Source of the DNA: Gemmatimonadota bacterium
GTDB lineage: Bacteria; Gemmatimonadota; Gemmatimonadetes; Longimicrobiales; Gaopeijiaceae
DNA: 64,000 bases
Assembly: GCA_041390105.1 (NCBI GenBank)
Contig: JAWKQO010000004.1
Span: 124,001 to 188,000, forward strand
Reading direction: 5' to 3'
The translations under genes and the position numbers were made by a program. Below the pieces are notes generated by a model. The model made no database searches and was not told the origin of the DNA. It worked only from the letters and a program-made list of their open reading frames with translations. Within the stretch, counting starts at the first letter, position 1. Each line of letters starts with the position of its first letter. Shown here piece after piece: positions 46,730 through 55,466 of the stretch.

Positions 46730-47308
46730 ATGATCACGTTCACGGATCGCGCCAAAGAAGCTGTGCTCTCCTTCATGGGTGAAGGCGAGGATGCGCTGGA
46801 GGCGCTCCGCATCCAGGACGGCGCCGATCCGGGTGCCCCTTCTCGCTTCGAATTGACGCTCGTCAGTACAGACGAGCGGACGGACCGCGATCAGGTCGTC
46901 GATCTGGGCCCGTTCAAGGTCTACGTGGACGCCGATTCCTCCGACGCGCTCGCCGGAGCGGTGGTCGACTTCGTGGAGCGGGTCAACGAAGCGGGCTTCG
47001 AGGTGCGGACGGCCCAGGCGCCTGCCCCGCCCGAGGGCCCCATGGCCGAGCGGGTCCGCGCGGTGCTCGACGAGCGCATCAACCCGGCGGTGGCGTCCCA
47101 CGGTGGCGCCATCGAGCTCGTGGCGGTGGAAGGCTCGGAGGTCTTCATCGAAATGACTGGGGGCTGCCAGGGGTGCGCCATGTCCAGGATGACGCTCCGG
47201 CAAGGTGTCGAACGCATGCTGAAGGAGGTCATTCCCGAGATCTCCGCCGTCCACGACGCCACCGACCACACCCGGGGAGCCAATCCCTACTTCACCCACC
47301 CCGTCTGA
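46730..47308 (+). CDS. nfuA: NfuA-like Fe-S cluster carrier
   Basis: The protein is 192 aa from ATG 46730. The N-terminal half is an A-type-carrier-like (HesB) domain without its cysteines, as in NfuA. The C-terminal NifU domain has GGCQGCAMS (Cys146 and Cys149), which binds the 4Fe-4S cluster across a dimer. It delivers Fe-S clusters to target enzymes. Its start faces the divergent ATP-grasp gene across 80 bp. Confidence 0.9.
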   Translation: MITFTDRAKEAVLSFMGEGEDALEALRIQDGADPGAPSRFELTLVSTDERTDRDQVVDLGPFKVYVDADSSDALAGAVVDFVERVNEAGFEVRTAQAPAPPEGPMAERVRAVLDERINPAVASHGGAIELVAVEGSEVFIEMTGGCQGCAMSRMTLRQGVERMLKEVIPEISAVHDATDHTRGANPYFTHPV

Positions 47309-47370
47309 CGCCTCCAGCGCCCGCCGGGTCGGGCGAGCGGCCTGCGCGGTCCCGGATCCGCACGCCCGGT

Positions 47371-48171
47371 TCACGCGCTCGGGCGCGACCGGGCTGCGAG
47401 GACCGACTGCAGCCACAGGTAAAGAGGTCCTCCGACCACCTTCGCCACCTTCTTGGTGTTCCACTGGACCCAGTGGCGCCGACGGTGGGAGCCGCGTCCC
47501 TCCACCAGGCCGACGACCTCATCGTCCGGGGTGCCGCGCTTGACGCAGAAGCGACCCAGCACGGTGCAACCCTCGACCTGCTCCACTCGGCGCTGTGGCT
47601 CGGACGTGAACAGTATCCGGTACCCCGCCTCGAAGGCTGCTCGAGCCACAGTGCGGGAGTAGTGCCCGCCCGGGACCGACGCCACGACCACACTCTTCTC
47701 CAGAACGCGCTCCAGCGCCTCCCGGCTACGCGTCCATTCCTCGACCAGACGGGGATAGGGCACCCTGGACATGCGCGCGGGATGTGACTCCGTGTGCGAA
47801 CCGACCACGTGTCCTGCGCGGTCGAGCTCCCGAAGTTGCCTCTCACTCACGAACCCGGCAGCGCCGATCTGCCCCGTGGTGATGAAGAAGTGCCCAACCC
47901 ATCCGCGACGCTCCAGGGCCGGAGCGATCTCCGTGGCGGAGGTGACGCCCCCGTCGTCCACCGTGAAGAGCCAGGGATCGGTCGTGGACGCCCGCAGCGC
48001 GTCCACCACCCCCAGGGCAGGTCCGCAACCCGTTTCCGCGATCGCGGCCAGATGTCGGAGGAAGACGGGGGCTTCGATCTTGTAGGCATCGGCGGCCGGA
48101 GAGACGAAGCCGGAGGACGCCTGCTCGCCCGGTTGCACCACGTCGTGATACAGCAGTGTGGTGAGCTTCAC
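47371..48171 (-). CDS. NodB-type polysaccharide deacetylase
   Basis: The protein is 266 aa from GTG 48171, which overlaps the stop of the formyltransferase gene (GTGA). The NodB motifs are VDDGG (metal Asp pair, TVDDGG) and GSHTESHP (the two metal His), and a VPGGHYS motif provides the arginine-equivalent region. A C-terminal Arg-rich helix may contact membranes or sugars. It likely removes acetyl from a cell-surface or precursor glycan, working with its coupled neighbours. Confidence 0.87.
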   Translation of the reverse strand: MKLTTLLYHDVVQPGEQASSGFVSPAADAYKIEAPVFLRHLAAIAETGCGPALGVVDALRASTTDPWLFTVDDGGVTSATEIAPALERRGWVGHFFITTGQIGAAGFVSERQLRELDRAGHVVGSHTESHPARMSRVPYPRLVEEWTRSREALERVLEKSVVVASVPGGHYSRTVARAAFEAGYRILFTSEPQRRVEQVEGCTVLGRFCVKRGTPDDEVVGLVEGRGSHRRRHWVQWNTKKVAKVVGGPLYLWLQSVLAARSRPSA

Positions 48172-48953
48172 GCGCGTCGCCTCGCCGCCCTCTTCCACGA
48201 CAGCCAGCGCGTGAGCCAGGGCTGACCCCAGGTCCCCGAAGGGCGGCCCCGCGTATCGATGGTCGGGGCCGTGCCGGCGTCGATGGCGCGGAACGTTTCG
48301 GCGAGCCGGTCGAGGTTGTCCAGCACCACGCGCGACTGGATCACGAAGTGGGTCTCAGCGACCTCGTCGATGTCGTAGCTGAAGTACCCGTACACAGGCC
48401 CGGTGTCGACCCCTTCGTCGATCTTCAAAAGGGTCATCCCGACCTTGTCCCGGTCGCCGTTGGCGAGCGCCCAGAAACAACCGTGGGCGTTGCGATACTC
48501 GGGGCAGACACCTGGGTGCATCACGTAGGTGCCCAGCCGCGGAATCCCGAAGATCTCCCGCTTCAGGAGCTGCTTGCAGCGAGCCACCATGAAATCGGGG
48601 GCGAGGCGCTCGATGAACGCTTTGGCTTCCGCGGTATTGGGCGAATGGATCTCGAGGCGGGGCAGGTTCGCGGGAAGCGCCGGCAATCGCTTCGCATACT
48701 CAGCCACCGTACGCTCCTCCCAGGCCCGGTCGCGGGCCGCGTGGAAGAGGCGGTACCAGACTCGGAACGCCAGGACGTCGAAGAAGCGCACCCAGCCGAC
48801 GCGCCGCACCTCCCGCCGTACGCGCTTCATCACGCGGGTGCGCGTCTCGTCCAACTCGATGATCCCGACCAGCTCCGTGGACTCCGCCAGCCAGCGGGCG
48901 AGCACCACCTGATCCAGGGGCGCTCCTTTGTGGCAGATCAGCAGGCTCTTCAT
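48168..48953 (-). CDS. Formyltransferase-fold sugar/amino-substrate enzyme
   Basis: The protein is 261 aa. It has the formyl_trans_N signature: YVMHPGVCPEYRNAHGCFWAL with the catalytic Asn-His-Asp arrangement (His in NAHG and Asp in GVDTGPVYG). It is shorter than methionyl-tRNA formyltransferase and lacks its C-terminal tRNA-binding domain. That suggests a sugar-nucleotide N-formyltransferase. It is coupled to the deacetylase gene downstream. Confidence 0.82.
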   Translation of the reverse strand: MKSLLICHKGAPLDQVVLARWLAESTELVGIIELDETRTRVMKRVRREVRRVGWVRFFDVLAFRVWYRLFHAARDRAWEERTVAEYAKRLPALPANLPRLEIHSPNTAEAKAFIERLAPDFMVARCKQLLKREIFGIPRLGTYVMHPGVCPEYRNAHGCFWALANGDRDKVGMTLLKIDEGVDTGPVYGYFSYDIDEVAETHFVIQSRVVLDNLDRLAETFRAIDAGTAPTIDTRGRPSGTWGQPWLTRWLSWKRAARRRA

Positions 48954-49097
48954 TGCTGGACGGATCCTCGGGTTGCACGACTCCAGAGCGCGGGCCGTAC
49001 CCCACTCGTGGAGTCAGGAGCCCCCGGACGCCCTACAAGATCCGATCCATCAGGTGTGGTGGTCGCGGGGCCGGGGGGGCTCCGCGGGTGTGCAGGC

Positions 49098-50267
49098 TCA
49101 GCCGACGGCGGTCTGCGCCGAGCCCCAAGGCATGGGGCGGCCCACGAAGAAGCCCTGGAACATCGTGCACCCCAGCTGCGTCAGCGTCTCGAAGTCGCGA
49201 CGGGTCTCGACGCCCGAAGCGATGCACTCGATGCCCAGATCGACGCAGAGCCCGGACAGCGAGCGGATCAGCCGCTGGCGGCGGTCGTGGTTCTCGACCC
49301 CTCGGACCAGCACGCCGTCCAGCTTGACGAAGTCCGGCTCCAACTGCGCCAATGCGGCCAGGCCGGATGAGCCCGCACCCAGGTCGTCGACCGCGACGCG
49401 GAAGCCGCGGGCGCGTAGCGTGGCGAGTCGGTCCAGAACCGCGGTGTCGTCCAGGGCAAAGGCCTGGGCGCGCACCTCGAAGACCACCCGGTCCGCGATC
49501 AGGCGCACCGGATGGCCCTTCGGAAACAACTCGCCTTCCATCAGCTGGTTGGGATCCACGTTCATGAAGAGCGCGGCCTTGGGCTCATGGCGCAGGAAGG
49601 GGTCGACCGCCGTGAGCCAGATGTGCTCGGCCAGCTCGGCCACGCGTCCCAGGTCCGCCGCGGCCTGCAGGAAGTCGGGCGGGTTGCGCAGCGTAGGCTC
49701 TTCGGTGCGCAGCAGAGCCTCGTAGCCGATGATGCGCCAGCCGCGATCGATGATGGGCTGGTAGGCGATCCACAGCGATGCGAGCGCGTTGTCGAAGCGT
49801 TCTGCCAGCCGCGTCCGCTCGGGTGCAATGCTCGGCACCGTCTCCCGCTGCATCCGCACCATCCTTTGCTGCAGTGCAGACCGGCGAACCACGCGGAGGA
49901 GGTCCTCGGACTCGACAGGCTTCTTGACGCAGACGAACGCCCGCGAGTCGAACGCAGTCACCGCCGACTGCACGGACGAGTCGGTCGAGAGAAGAATGAA
50001 GGGCGTCGCGCGCGACTGGCGTCGGATACTGCGGAGCACGTCGACCGTGTTCGCGGTGACATCGTCGAGGTCGGAGAGCACGATCTGCCCTTCCGCCAAG
50101 TCGATCCCCTCGAGTGACACGGGGCCGCAACCCGCGTCGATGACGTCGACGCGATACCCCTCGCGCACGAGCAACTCCCCGGCAATGCCAGCAGCGCTCT
50201 CGCCATCGCCGACCACCATGACTCTCGTCTCGGGGGACTTCGGCTTGGCTTCCTTTCCTTCCTTCAT
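49098..50267 (-). CDS. REC-like/EAL-domain protein with degenerate phosphodiesterase motifs
   Basis: The protein is 389 aa from ATG 50267. The N-terminal half is receiver-like: VMVVGDGES, a phosphoacceptor-position Asp in LSDLDDVTAN, and KKPV. The C-terminal EAL domain has EALLRTEEP, LFMNVDPNQL, DDLGAGSSGL and DFVKLDGVLV. Several usual EAL residues differ: FEVRAQ where ELTE is usual and IASGVET where AEGVET is usual. It may bind c-di-GMP weakly, act as an effector, or keep low activity. No GGDEF partner is in the window. Confidence 0.83.
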   Translation of the reverse strand: MKEGKEAKPKSPETRVMVVGDGESAAGIAGELLVREGYRVDVIDAGCGPVSLEGIDLAEGQIVLSDLDDVTANTVDVLRSIRRQSRATPFILLSTDSSVQSAVTAFDSRAFVCVKKPVESEDLLRVVRRSALQQRMVRMQRETVPSIAPERTRLAERFDNALASLWIAYQPIIDRGWRIIGYEALLRTEEPTLRNPPDFLQAAADLGRVAELAEHIWLTAVDPFLRHEPKAALFMNVDPNQLMEGELFPKGHPVRLIADRVVFEVRAQAFALDDTAVLDRLATLRARGFRVAVDDLGAGSSGLAALAQLEPDFVKLDGVLVRGVENHDRRQRLIRSLSGLCVDLGIECIASGVETRRDFETLTQLGCTMFQGFFVGRPMPWGSAQTAVG

Positions 50268-50809
50268 GAACGCGTTCCGCATCCGCAGGCGATACAGGTT
50301 CGGACGTCGGGGGGTCGACCGACCCGAACCCGAGCAAAAGGGAGGCCGCGCCACACGGTGCAGCGGGGGTCCTACGGCTCCGCACCGGACAGCGCCGGAC
50401 CGCTGAACCGTGGAGCCGATCGTCCCCGCACAACGGCGGACACAGGCCTTCACGTCAGGGAGTATCGGCAGGCCTGTCGACGCAGTGCAGGAGGAGCGAT
50501 CGCCCCCCAAAACGACACGTCCCCCGGTCGAAGACCAGGGGACGTTGGCGCGAGGCTGGGCTCAGTTGGGTGCCTGGACGGACGGGCCTGCTCAGAACGG
50601 TTTTATCGAGTCTATTTGGCGCCCTCGTCGGCAACCCGTGCCGAGCCAGTCACGCTTCTCAAATGGCAAGGGTGGTACCGCTCGGAGCGCCCGTTCGCGA
50701 AAGTCCGTATCGACAACGACTTGTGGCCAACCGCCCTGGACTGTCCCCAGGCCTCCGCGCGCCGGGGATCCGGGCATGCAGCACGATTCCTGGCAGATCG
50801 CGGCGGCGC
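50268..50809. other. 542-bp region with a hairpin
   Basis: This region lies between the REC-EAL start and the end of ilvE. The open frames here have no family signal and no convincing coding pattern. It contains a hairpin at 50517-50545 and an AT-richer patch near 50600, and it should hold the promoter of the REC-EAL gene. No RNA gene recognised. Confidence 0.5.
50517..50545 (-). terminator. Hairpin downstream of ilvE
   Basis: A 13-bp inverted repeat with a 3-nt loop (ACGTCCCCTGGTC / GACCGGGGGACGT on the minus strand, one G-T wobble) is followed by GTCGTTTTG. It is a possible intrinsic terminator for the ilvE transcript, although about 265 bp past the stop codon. It could instead act in the leader of the REC-EAL gene. 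Confidence 0.4.
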
Positions 50810-51739
50810 TCAGCGCACCATCGTGAGCCAGTCCCAGCGGTCTTCCGCACGCCCCATGGCAATGTCCAGGAAGCGACGCTGCAATTGCAGCGTGATCGGT
50901 CCCGCGGTCCCGCCCCCGATCGGAATGCGGTCGACGCTGGTGATGGGCGTGACCTCGGCCGCGGTCCCCGTGAAGAACATCTCCTCCGCAGCGTAGAGCG
51001 CCTCTCGCGGGACCAGCTGCTCGCGTACCTCGAGGCCCATTTCGCGGGCAAGCACGATGATGGAGTGGCGGGTGATGCCGCGCAGCGATGTGCCATCCAA
51101 GATGGGCGTGATCAACACGCCGTCCCTCACGAAAAAGAGGTTCTGGCCGCTCCCCTCGCTGACCAGGCCGCTCGGTCCCAGCGCGATGCCTTCTGCGTAT
51201 CCGTTCTCGAGCGCTTCCATCTTGATCAGCTGCGCGTTGATGTAGTTCCCACCGGCCTTGGCGGCCATCGGAAACGTATTGGGCGCGGCCCGATGCCAGG
51301 AGGACACACATACGGCCACACCCTTCTCCAGCGCGCCGGCACCGAGATAGGTCCCCCAGGAGAAAGCCGGAATCCACGTCTCGATGGGGCTCGCGACCGG
51401 ATTGAGGCCAGCCGATCCGTAGCCCCGAAGGATCATGGGCCTCACGTAGCAGGAGCTGAGTCCGTTCTGGCGGACCACCTCGAGGCACGCCTCGGCCAGG
51501 GTCTGAGCGTCGAAGGAAGGCAGCATGCGATAGATGCGCGCCGACTCGACGAGGCGCTGGATGTGGGCGTGCAAACGGAAGACGGCCGGCCCCTTCTCCG
51601 TCTCGTAGCAACGGATGCCCTCGAAGACGGAGGTCCCGAACTGAACGGCCGTCGCCAGGACGTGGACGGTCGCGTCCTTCCACGACACCAGTGAACCGTC
51701 CTTCCAGATGTACTTCGCCTCCGTGATCTGCGTCGACAT
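50810..51739 (-). CDS. ilvE: Branched-chain amino acid aminotransferase
   Basis: The protein is 309 aa. It is a fold type IV PLP enzyme with catalytic Lys161 in MAAKAGGNY and the substrate/PLP region EGSGQNLFFVRDG. SVFEGIRCY marks the class. It performs the last step of leucine, isoleucine and valine synthesis and the first of their breakdown. The start has GGAGGAT upstream and lies 20 bp from the acyltransferase-like gene on the same strand. Confidence 0.94.
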   Translation of the reverse strand: MSTQITEAKYIWKDGSLVSWKDATVHVLATAVQFGTSVFEGIRCYETEKGPAVFRLHAHIQRLVESARIYRMLPSFDAQTLAEACLEVVRQNGLSSCYVRPMILRGYGSAGLNPVASPIETWIPAFSWGTYLGAGALEKGVAVCVSSWHRAAPNTFPMAAKAGGNYINAQLIKMEALENGYAEGIALGPSGLVSEGSGQNLFFVRDGVLITPILDGTSLRGITRHSIIVLAREMGLEVREQLVPREALYAAEEMFFTGTAAEVTPITSVDRIPIGGGTAGPITLQLQRRFLDIAMGRAEDRWDWLTMVR

Positions 51740-51758
51740 CCGATCCTCCGTTCGGGTC

Positions 51759-52928
51759 TCAAACCTTCAAGTAGATGCGCCGATGGTCCATCCACCGGAG
51801 TACGGCCCACCACAAGACCACCGTGGACACGGCAAACGCAAGGGACGCGTTGACCGGAGAGGCCCACGGCAGGAAGAGGGTTTCGTACAGCCAGGCATAC
51901 AGCGAGCGCTGACCGCCGTCGGGAGCTGCGATCTGGGTGCGGATCAGCATCTTGGCCAGCAGACCGGAGCCGACGAACACCGCGATGGCGTTGCGGCCGT
52001 AGACCTCGAAAGGCCGCGCCCAGGCGCGCCAGCCCGCCACGTCGATGGCCAGCATGCAGCCCGCCAACGCCAACAGGGCAGCCCCGGCGGTGAAAACGAC
52101 GTAGGAGCTGGTCCACAGGCTCTTGTTGATCGGAAACGTGCGCCCCCACAGCAGCCCGATCAGGGTGAGCGTGACGCCGGCGGCACTGAGCACGCGGACG
52201 GCGTACGTGCGGTCCCGCTGTGACCGCAGGTACTCCCCGGTGAACACTCCCAGCAACGCGCTGGCCACCGCCGGAAGGGTGCTGAGCAGACCCTCGGGAT
52301 CCCAGGTCCTCGACTGGGACCAGAGATGCCCACCGAGGAGCGCCCGGTCGATGAAGGCCCCCAGGTTGCCGTCCGGTGTCAGGTCCCCGGGGGTGTGGCC
52401 CGCCCAGGGGACCCACATGAGGAGCGCCCAGTAGCCGAGCAGCAGCGTGGCAGTGAGCGCTGCACGAACCCGTACCGAAAGAAAGAGGTAGGCCGGCGCC
52501 GCGACCAGATAGACCAGACCGATTCGTTGCAAGACGCCCGGAATGCGGATCCCTCCGAGGTCGAAGCGCGGAAAGCCGGCCATGAAGAGTCCCAGACCGG
52601 CGATGACCAAGGCGCGCCGCACGCTGTGACGCAGCAGGGAGATGCGGCTCCCTCCCCGCTCCAGTCTGCGCGCGAACGAGAACGGCATGGCCACACCGAC
52701 AATGAACAGAAAGAAGGGGAAGATCAGGTCGGTGGGAGTCCAGCCGTTCCATTCGGCGTGGAGCAGCGGAGGATAGACGTGGTTCCAGGACCCCGGGTTG
52801 TTGACCAGGATCATGGCGGCGATCGTCAACCCTCGGAAGGCGTCGAGGGAAACGAGGCGGCCCGAGGGCCTCCGACCCTCGGCGCCCGCGTCCCGCGCCT
52901 TCGCGTCCCGCGTCTCCGTGGCCGGCAT
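51759..52928 (-). CDS. Multi-pass acyltransferase-like membrane protein (HGSNAT/DUF5009 type)
   Basis: The protein is 389 aa from ATG 52928; the frame continues upstream into the phoX-like gene region and is not used. About ten TM segments are visible, with RLVSLDAFRGLTIAAMILV and WTPTDLIFPFFLFIVGVAM at the start, the typical opening of the YeiB/heparan-alpha-glucosaminide acetyltransferase-like family. It likely transfers acetyl across the inner membrane to an amino sugar. The conserved His/Asp positions lie in the first loop. Confidence 0.83.
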   Translation of the reverse strand: MPATETRDAKARDAGAEGRRPSGRLVSLDAFRGLTIAAMILVNNPGSWNHVYPPLLHAEWNGWTPTDLIFPFFLFIVGVAMPFSFARRLERGGSRISLLRHSVRRALVIAGLGLFMAGFPRFDLGGIRIPGVLQRIGLVYLVAAPAYLFLSVRVRAALTATLLLGYWALLMWVPWAGHTPGDLTPDGNLGAFIDRALLGGHLWSQSRTWDPEGLLSTLPAVASALLGVFTGEYLRSQRDRTYAVRVLSAAGVTLTLIGLLWGRTFPINKSLWTSSYVVFTAGAALLALAGCMLAIDVAGWRAWARPFEVYGRNAIAVFVGSGLLAKMLIRTQIAAPDGGQRSLYAWLYETLFLPWASPVNASLAFAVSTVVLWWAVLRWMDHRRIYLKV

Positions 52929-53018
52929 GGCGGTCCAACCTGTGGATCGGTGCCCCGCCGGGCAACGGGGCCGGGGAGCCACCGGAATTGGCATGTCTCC
53001 TGCGCTGCCCAAGGGATC

Positions 53019-54347
53019 ATGCTCTCGTGCGTCCACCACCTCCGTTGCTTGCGAGTCGCCCGCGCGGCGCGCGGCGTCGGGCTCGGTGTGTGGGTGGGGC
53101 TCGGCGGGCTGGCGTGTGATACCCGTCTTCCTTCCGGCCCGGAGGGATCCGCGCCCGTGGACAGCATTGCTGCTCTGGAGCCACTCCCGGCGAGCGCGGT
53201 CTGTCGCAGTCCCGACGGGGAAGCGCCTCCTTTCGACCTGGCCAGTGGCTTCACCCAGTCGGTCACGTTCACCGAGGAGGCCGATTTCCGACCGGCGGCG
53301 GGGGACGGAGGCAACCACCCGGATCAGATGACCCTGAACGAGACCGGCCCCGATGCGGGCCGCTTCCTCTACCGCACGCACGAGACCGAGGAGAACAGCG
53401 CGGTCACGGTGACGGACCTCGTCACGGGCCTCACCACGGTCGCCGCGCAGGCCTTTCGCTACGAGGCCCTGGACGGGATCGTCTGGACCCCGTGGGGCAG
53501 CCTTCTCTTCGCCGAGGAGGTCGTGGTGCAGCGCTTCCCGGAGCCGGGAGTCGAACACGCCCTCCGTGGGCTGGTCCATGAGCTCGACCCGTCCACCGGT
53601 ATCGTGGGCGCCCGTCCGGCGCTGGGCTCCCGCTCACATGAAGGTATGGCTTTCGGGAGCGACGGAGCACTCTACGGACTGAGTGAGTCGCGTGGCGTGT
53701 CCCGCCGCGGGCAGCCCGGACAGTCCGGCGCGATCCTTCGCTTCGTCCCCGACGTCCCCGGCAACCTCAGCGCGGGGCGTCTCTATGCCTTGCGTGTCCT
53801 CGACAGCGCGACCCGGCTGGGCGACGCCGAGTGGATCGAGCTCGAGCGCGCCGCTTCCGAGATCGACTCCGATGCGGAGGCCGTTCGCGTCGGGGCCACC
53901 GGCTGGGAGCGTCCGGAGGACATCGAGCGGTGGACGCTGGGGAACGGCAACGACGTGCTGTTCGTCTCGATCACCGACGAACATCTCGTGCTCAGGATCG
54001 AGCTCGACGGCGAGCGGGCCTCCGTCTCCGAGTTCATCCGCGCCGGACTGAACGCACCCGCAGCGGGTGACCCCTCGTTCGAATTCCCGGACAATCTCGC
54101 GCTGGACGCCCAGGGCCGCCTCTACGTCGTGGAGGACAACGGACCCGGTGATCTCTGGTGGGTGGACGGCACACCCGCGGACCAGACCGCGAAGGGCCTC
54201 AAGCTGTTGGCCTCTCTCGCGGACTGCGCCGCAGAGCCCACGGGGATCTACCATGATCGCTGGCGGGACGTGCTGCGGGTCCACGTTCAGCATGCCGGCG
54301 GGCGGGGCAACGACCTGGAGGTCGTGATCGCGCGCTCCACCCCCTGA
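53019..54347 (+). CDS. PhoX-like (DUF839) lipoprotein phosphatase
   Basis: The protein is 442 aa from ATG 53019 (AAGGG upstream); the long frame further upstream is antisense to the neighbouring gene. The lipobox is GLGGLAC. The body resembles the PhoX beta-propeller family: DGIVWTPWGSLLFAEE, SHEGMAFGSDGALYGLSE, then RPEDIERWTLGNGN and DNLALDAQGRLYVVEDN. The PhoX family uses iron and calcium. Alkaline phosphatase activity is inferred from fold, not shown. It is divergent from the acyltransferase gene. Confidence 0.75.
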   Translation: MLSCVHHLRCLRVARAARGVGLGVWVGLGGLACDTRLPSGPEGSAPVDSIAALEPLPASAVCRSPDGEAPPFDLASGFTQSVTFTEEADFRPAAGDGGNHPDQMTLNETGPDAGRFLYRTHETEENSAVTVTDLVTGLTTVAAQAFRYEALDGIVWTPWGSLLFAEEVVVQRFPEPGVEHALRGLVHELDPSTGIVGARPALGSRSHEGMAFGSDGALYGLSESRGVSRRGQPGQSGAILRFVPDVPGNLSAGRLYALRVLDSATRLGDAEWIELERAASEIDSDAEAVRVGATGWERPEDIERWTLGNGNDVLFVSITDEHLVLRIELDGERASVSEFIRAGLNAPAAGDPSFEFPDNLALDAQGRLYVVEDNGPGDLWWVDGTPADQTAKGLKLLASLADCAAEPTGIYHDRWRDVLRVHVQHAGGRGNDLEVVIARSTP

Positions 54348-54379
54348 CGACCCGGCGGGGACCGGCGTAGGTTGGACCC

Positions 54380-55006
54380 ATGAGCACGCCGGTACTGATC
54401 GGGACCGCGGGGGGATCGGGCTCCGGAAAGAGCACCGTCGTCGACCGCATCGCCCAGGTCCTCGGTCCCTCGCGGGTAGGCTGCCTGCACGCGGACGCGT
54501 ACTACCGCGACTTCGGCCACCTGTCCCTGGACGATCGGGCCCTGGTCAACTTCGATCATCCCGAGGCCCTGGACCTGCCGCTCCTGCTTCGCCACGTCGA
54601 TGCCCTGAAACGCGGCGAGGGCGTCGAAGAGCCGGTCTATGACTTCGCCACCCACACCCGCACCGAGCGCACCCGCCTTCTCCACCCCACTCCCGTGGTC
54701 ATCGTCGACGGGATCCTGATCCTGGCGGAGCCGACTCTGCGTGAACGGCTCGACATCAAGATCTTCGTCGACACCGACGCCGACGTTCGCTTCATCCGTC
54801 GGCTCGAGCGGGACGTGGCCGAGCGCGGGCGCACCGTGGAGTCCGTCATCCGGCAGTACCTGGACTCGGTGCGGCCCATGCACCTCGAATTCGTGGAGCC
54901 CAGCAAGCGCTGGGCGGATGTCATCATCCCCGTCGGCGGCGAGAACGAGGTGGCAATCGAGATGGTCGTCGCCCGCCTGCGCTACCTGCTCGACCCCCGT
55001 CCCTGA
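54380..55006 (+). CDS. udk: Uridine kinase
   Basis: The protein is 208 aa. The P-loop is GTAGGSGSGKST (residues 8-19). The substrate region is LHADAYYRDFGHLS, followed by NFDHPEALDLPLL and PVYDFATHTRTERT, all typical of uridine/cytidine kinases. It phosphorylates uridine to UMP for pyrimidine salvage. It lies 32 bp after the phoX-like gene. Confidence 0.93.
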   Translation: MSTPVLIGTAGGSGSGKSTVVDRIAQVLGPSRVGCLHADAYYRDFGHLSLDDRALVNFDHPEALDLPLLLRHVDALKRGEGVEEPVYDFATHTRTERTRLLHPTPVVIVDGILILAEPTLRERLDIKIFVDTDADVRFIRRLERDVAERGRTVESVIRQYLDSVRPMHLEFVEPSKRWADVIIPVGGENEVAIEMVVARLRYLLDPRP

Positions 55007-55065
55007 GGGAGGCCCGGGTCGGCGGATCCGGCGCTGTAATCCCCCTGCAGGATCGGTCGTACCCT

Positions 55066-55088
55066 GATATATCCGTGTCCGATATATC
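55066..55088 (+). promoter_or_regulatory. PadR-type operator, two GATATATC palindromes
   Basis: Two copies of the 8-bp palindrome GATATATC (55066-55073 and 55081-55088) are spaced by 7 bp, 12 bp before the PadR start codon. They overlap a likely -10 region. This is a plausible autoregulatory PadR site. Confidence 0.6.
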
Positions 55089-55100
55089 TGCGAGAGACCG

Positions 55101-55454
55101 ATGTCACGCACCCCGCTCCGCCCCCTGAGGCCACCCGTCCTCCACCTTCTCCTGGCGCTGGCGTCCGGGCCCTCCCACGGCTATGCGCTGGCCCAGGTCG
55201 TCGAGGCCCGCACGGGCGGCCGCGTCCGGATCGGCCCGGGCACCCTGTACGCGTCCATCCAGCGGATGGAGAAGGCGCGCTTGATCGAGGAGACGGAGGC
55301 ACCGGCAGGCGCCGATGCCGACGCCCGCCCCCGTCGCTTCTACCGCTTGACCGAGGTCGGGCGGGCCCGCTTGGTCGAGGAGCTCTCGGCCATGGAGTCC
55401 CTGGTTCGCCACGCTCGCTCCCTCTCCCTCCTTCCCGCCCCGGCGGGCGCCTGA
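55101..55454 (+). CDS. PadR-family transcriptional regulator
   Basis: The protein is 117 aa. The winged helix is LLLALASGPSHGYALAQVVE, with GTLYASIQRMEKARLIEE and RRFYRLTEVGR of the PadR family. Such small PadR proteins in this lineage type are usually paired with a downstream permease or secreted-protein gene. It lies 12 nt before a TonB gene, so it probably represses both from the palindromic site just upstream. Confidence 0.9.
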   Translation: MSRTPLRPLRPPVLHLLLALASGPSHGYALAQVVEARTGGRVRIGPGTLYASIQRMEKARLIEETEAPAGADADARPRRFYRLTEVGRARLVEELSAMESLVRHARSLSLLPAPAGA

Positions 55455-55466
55455 CTGGAGGCTCCC

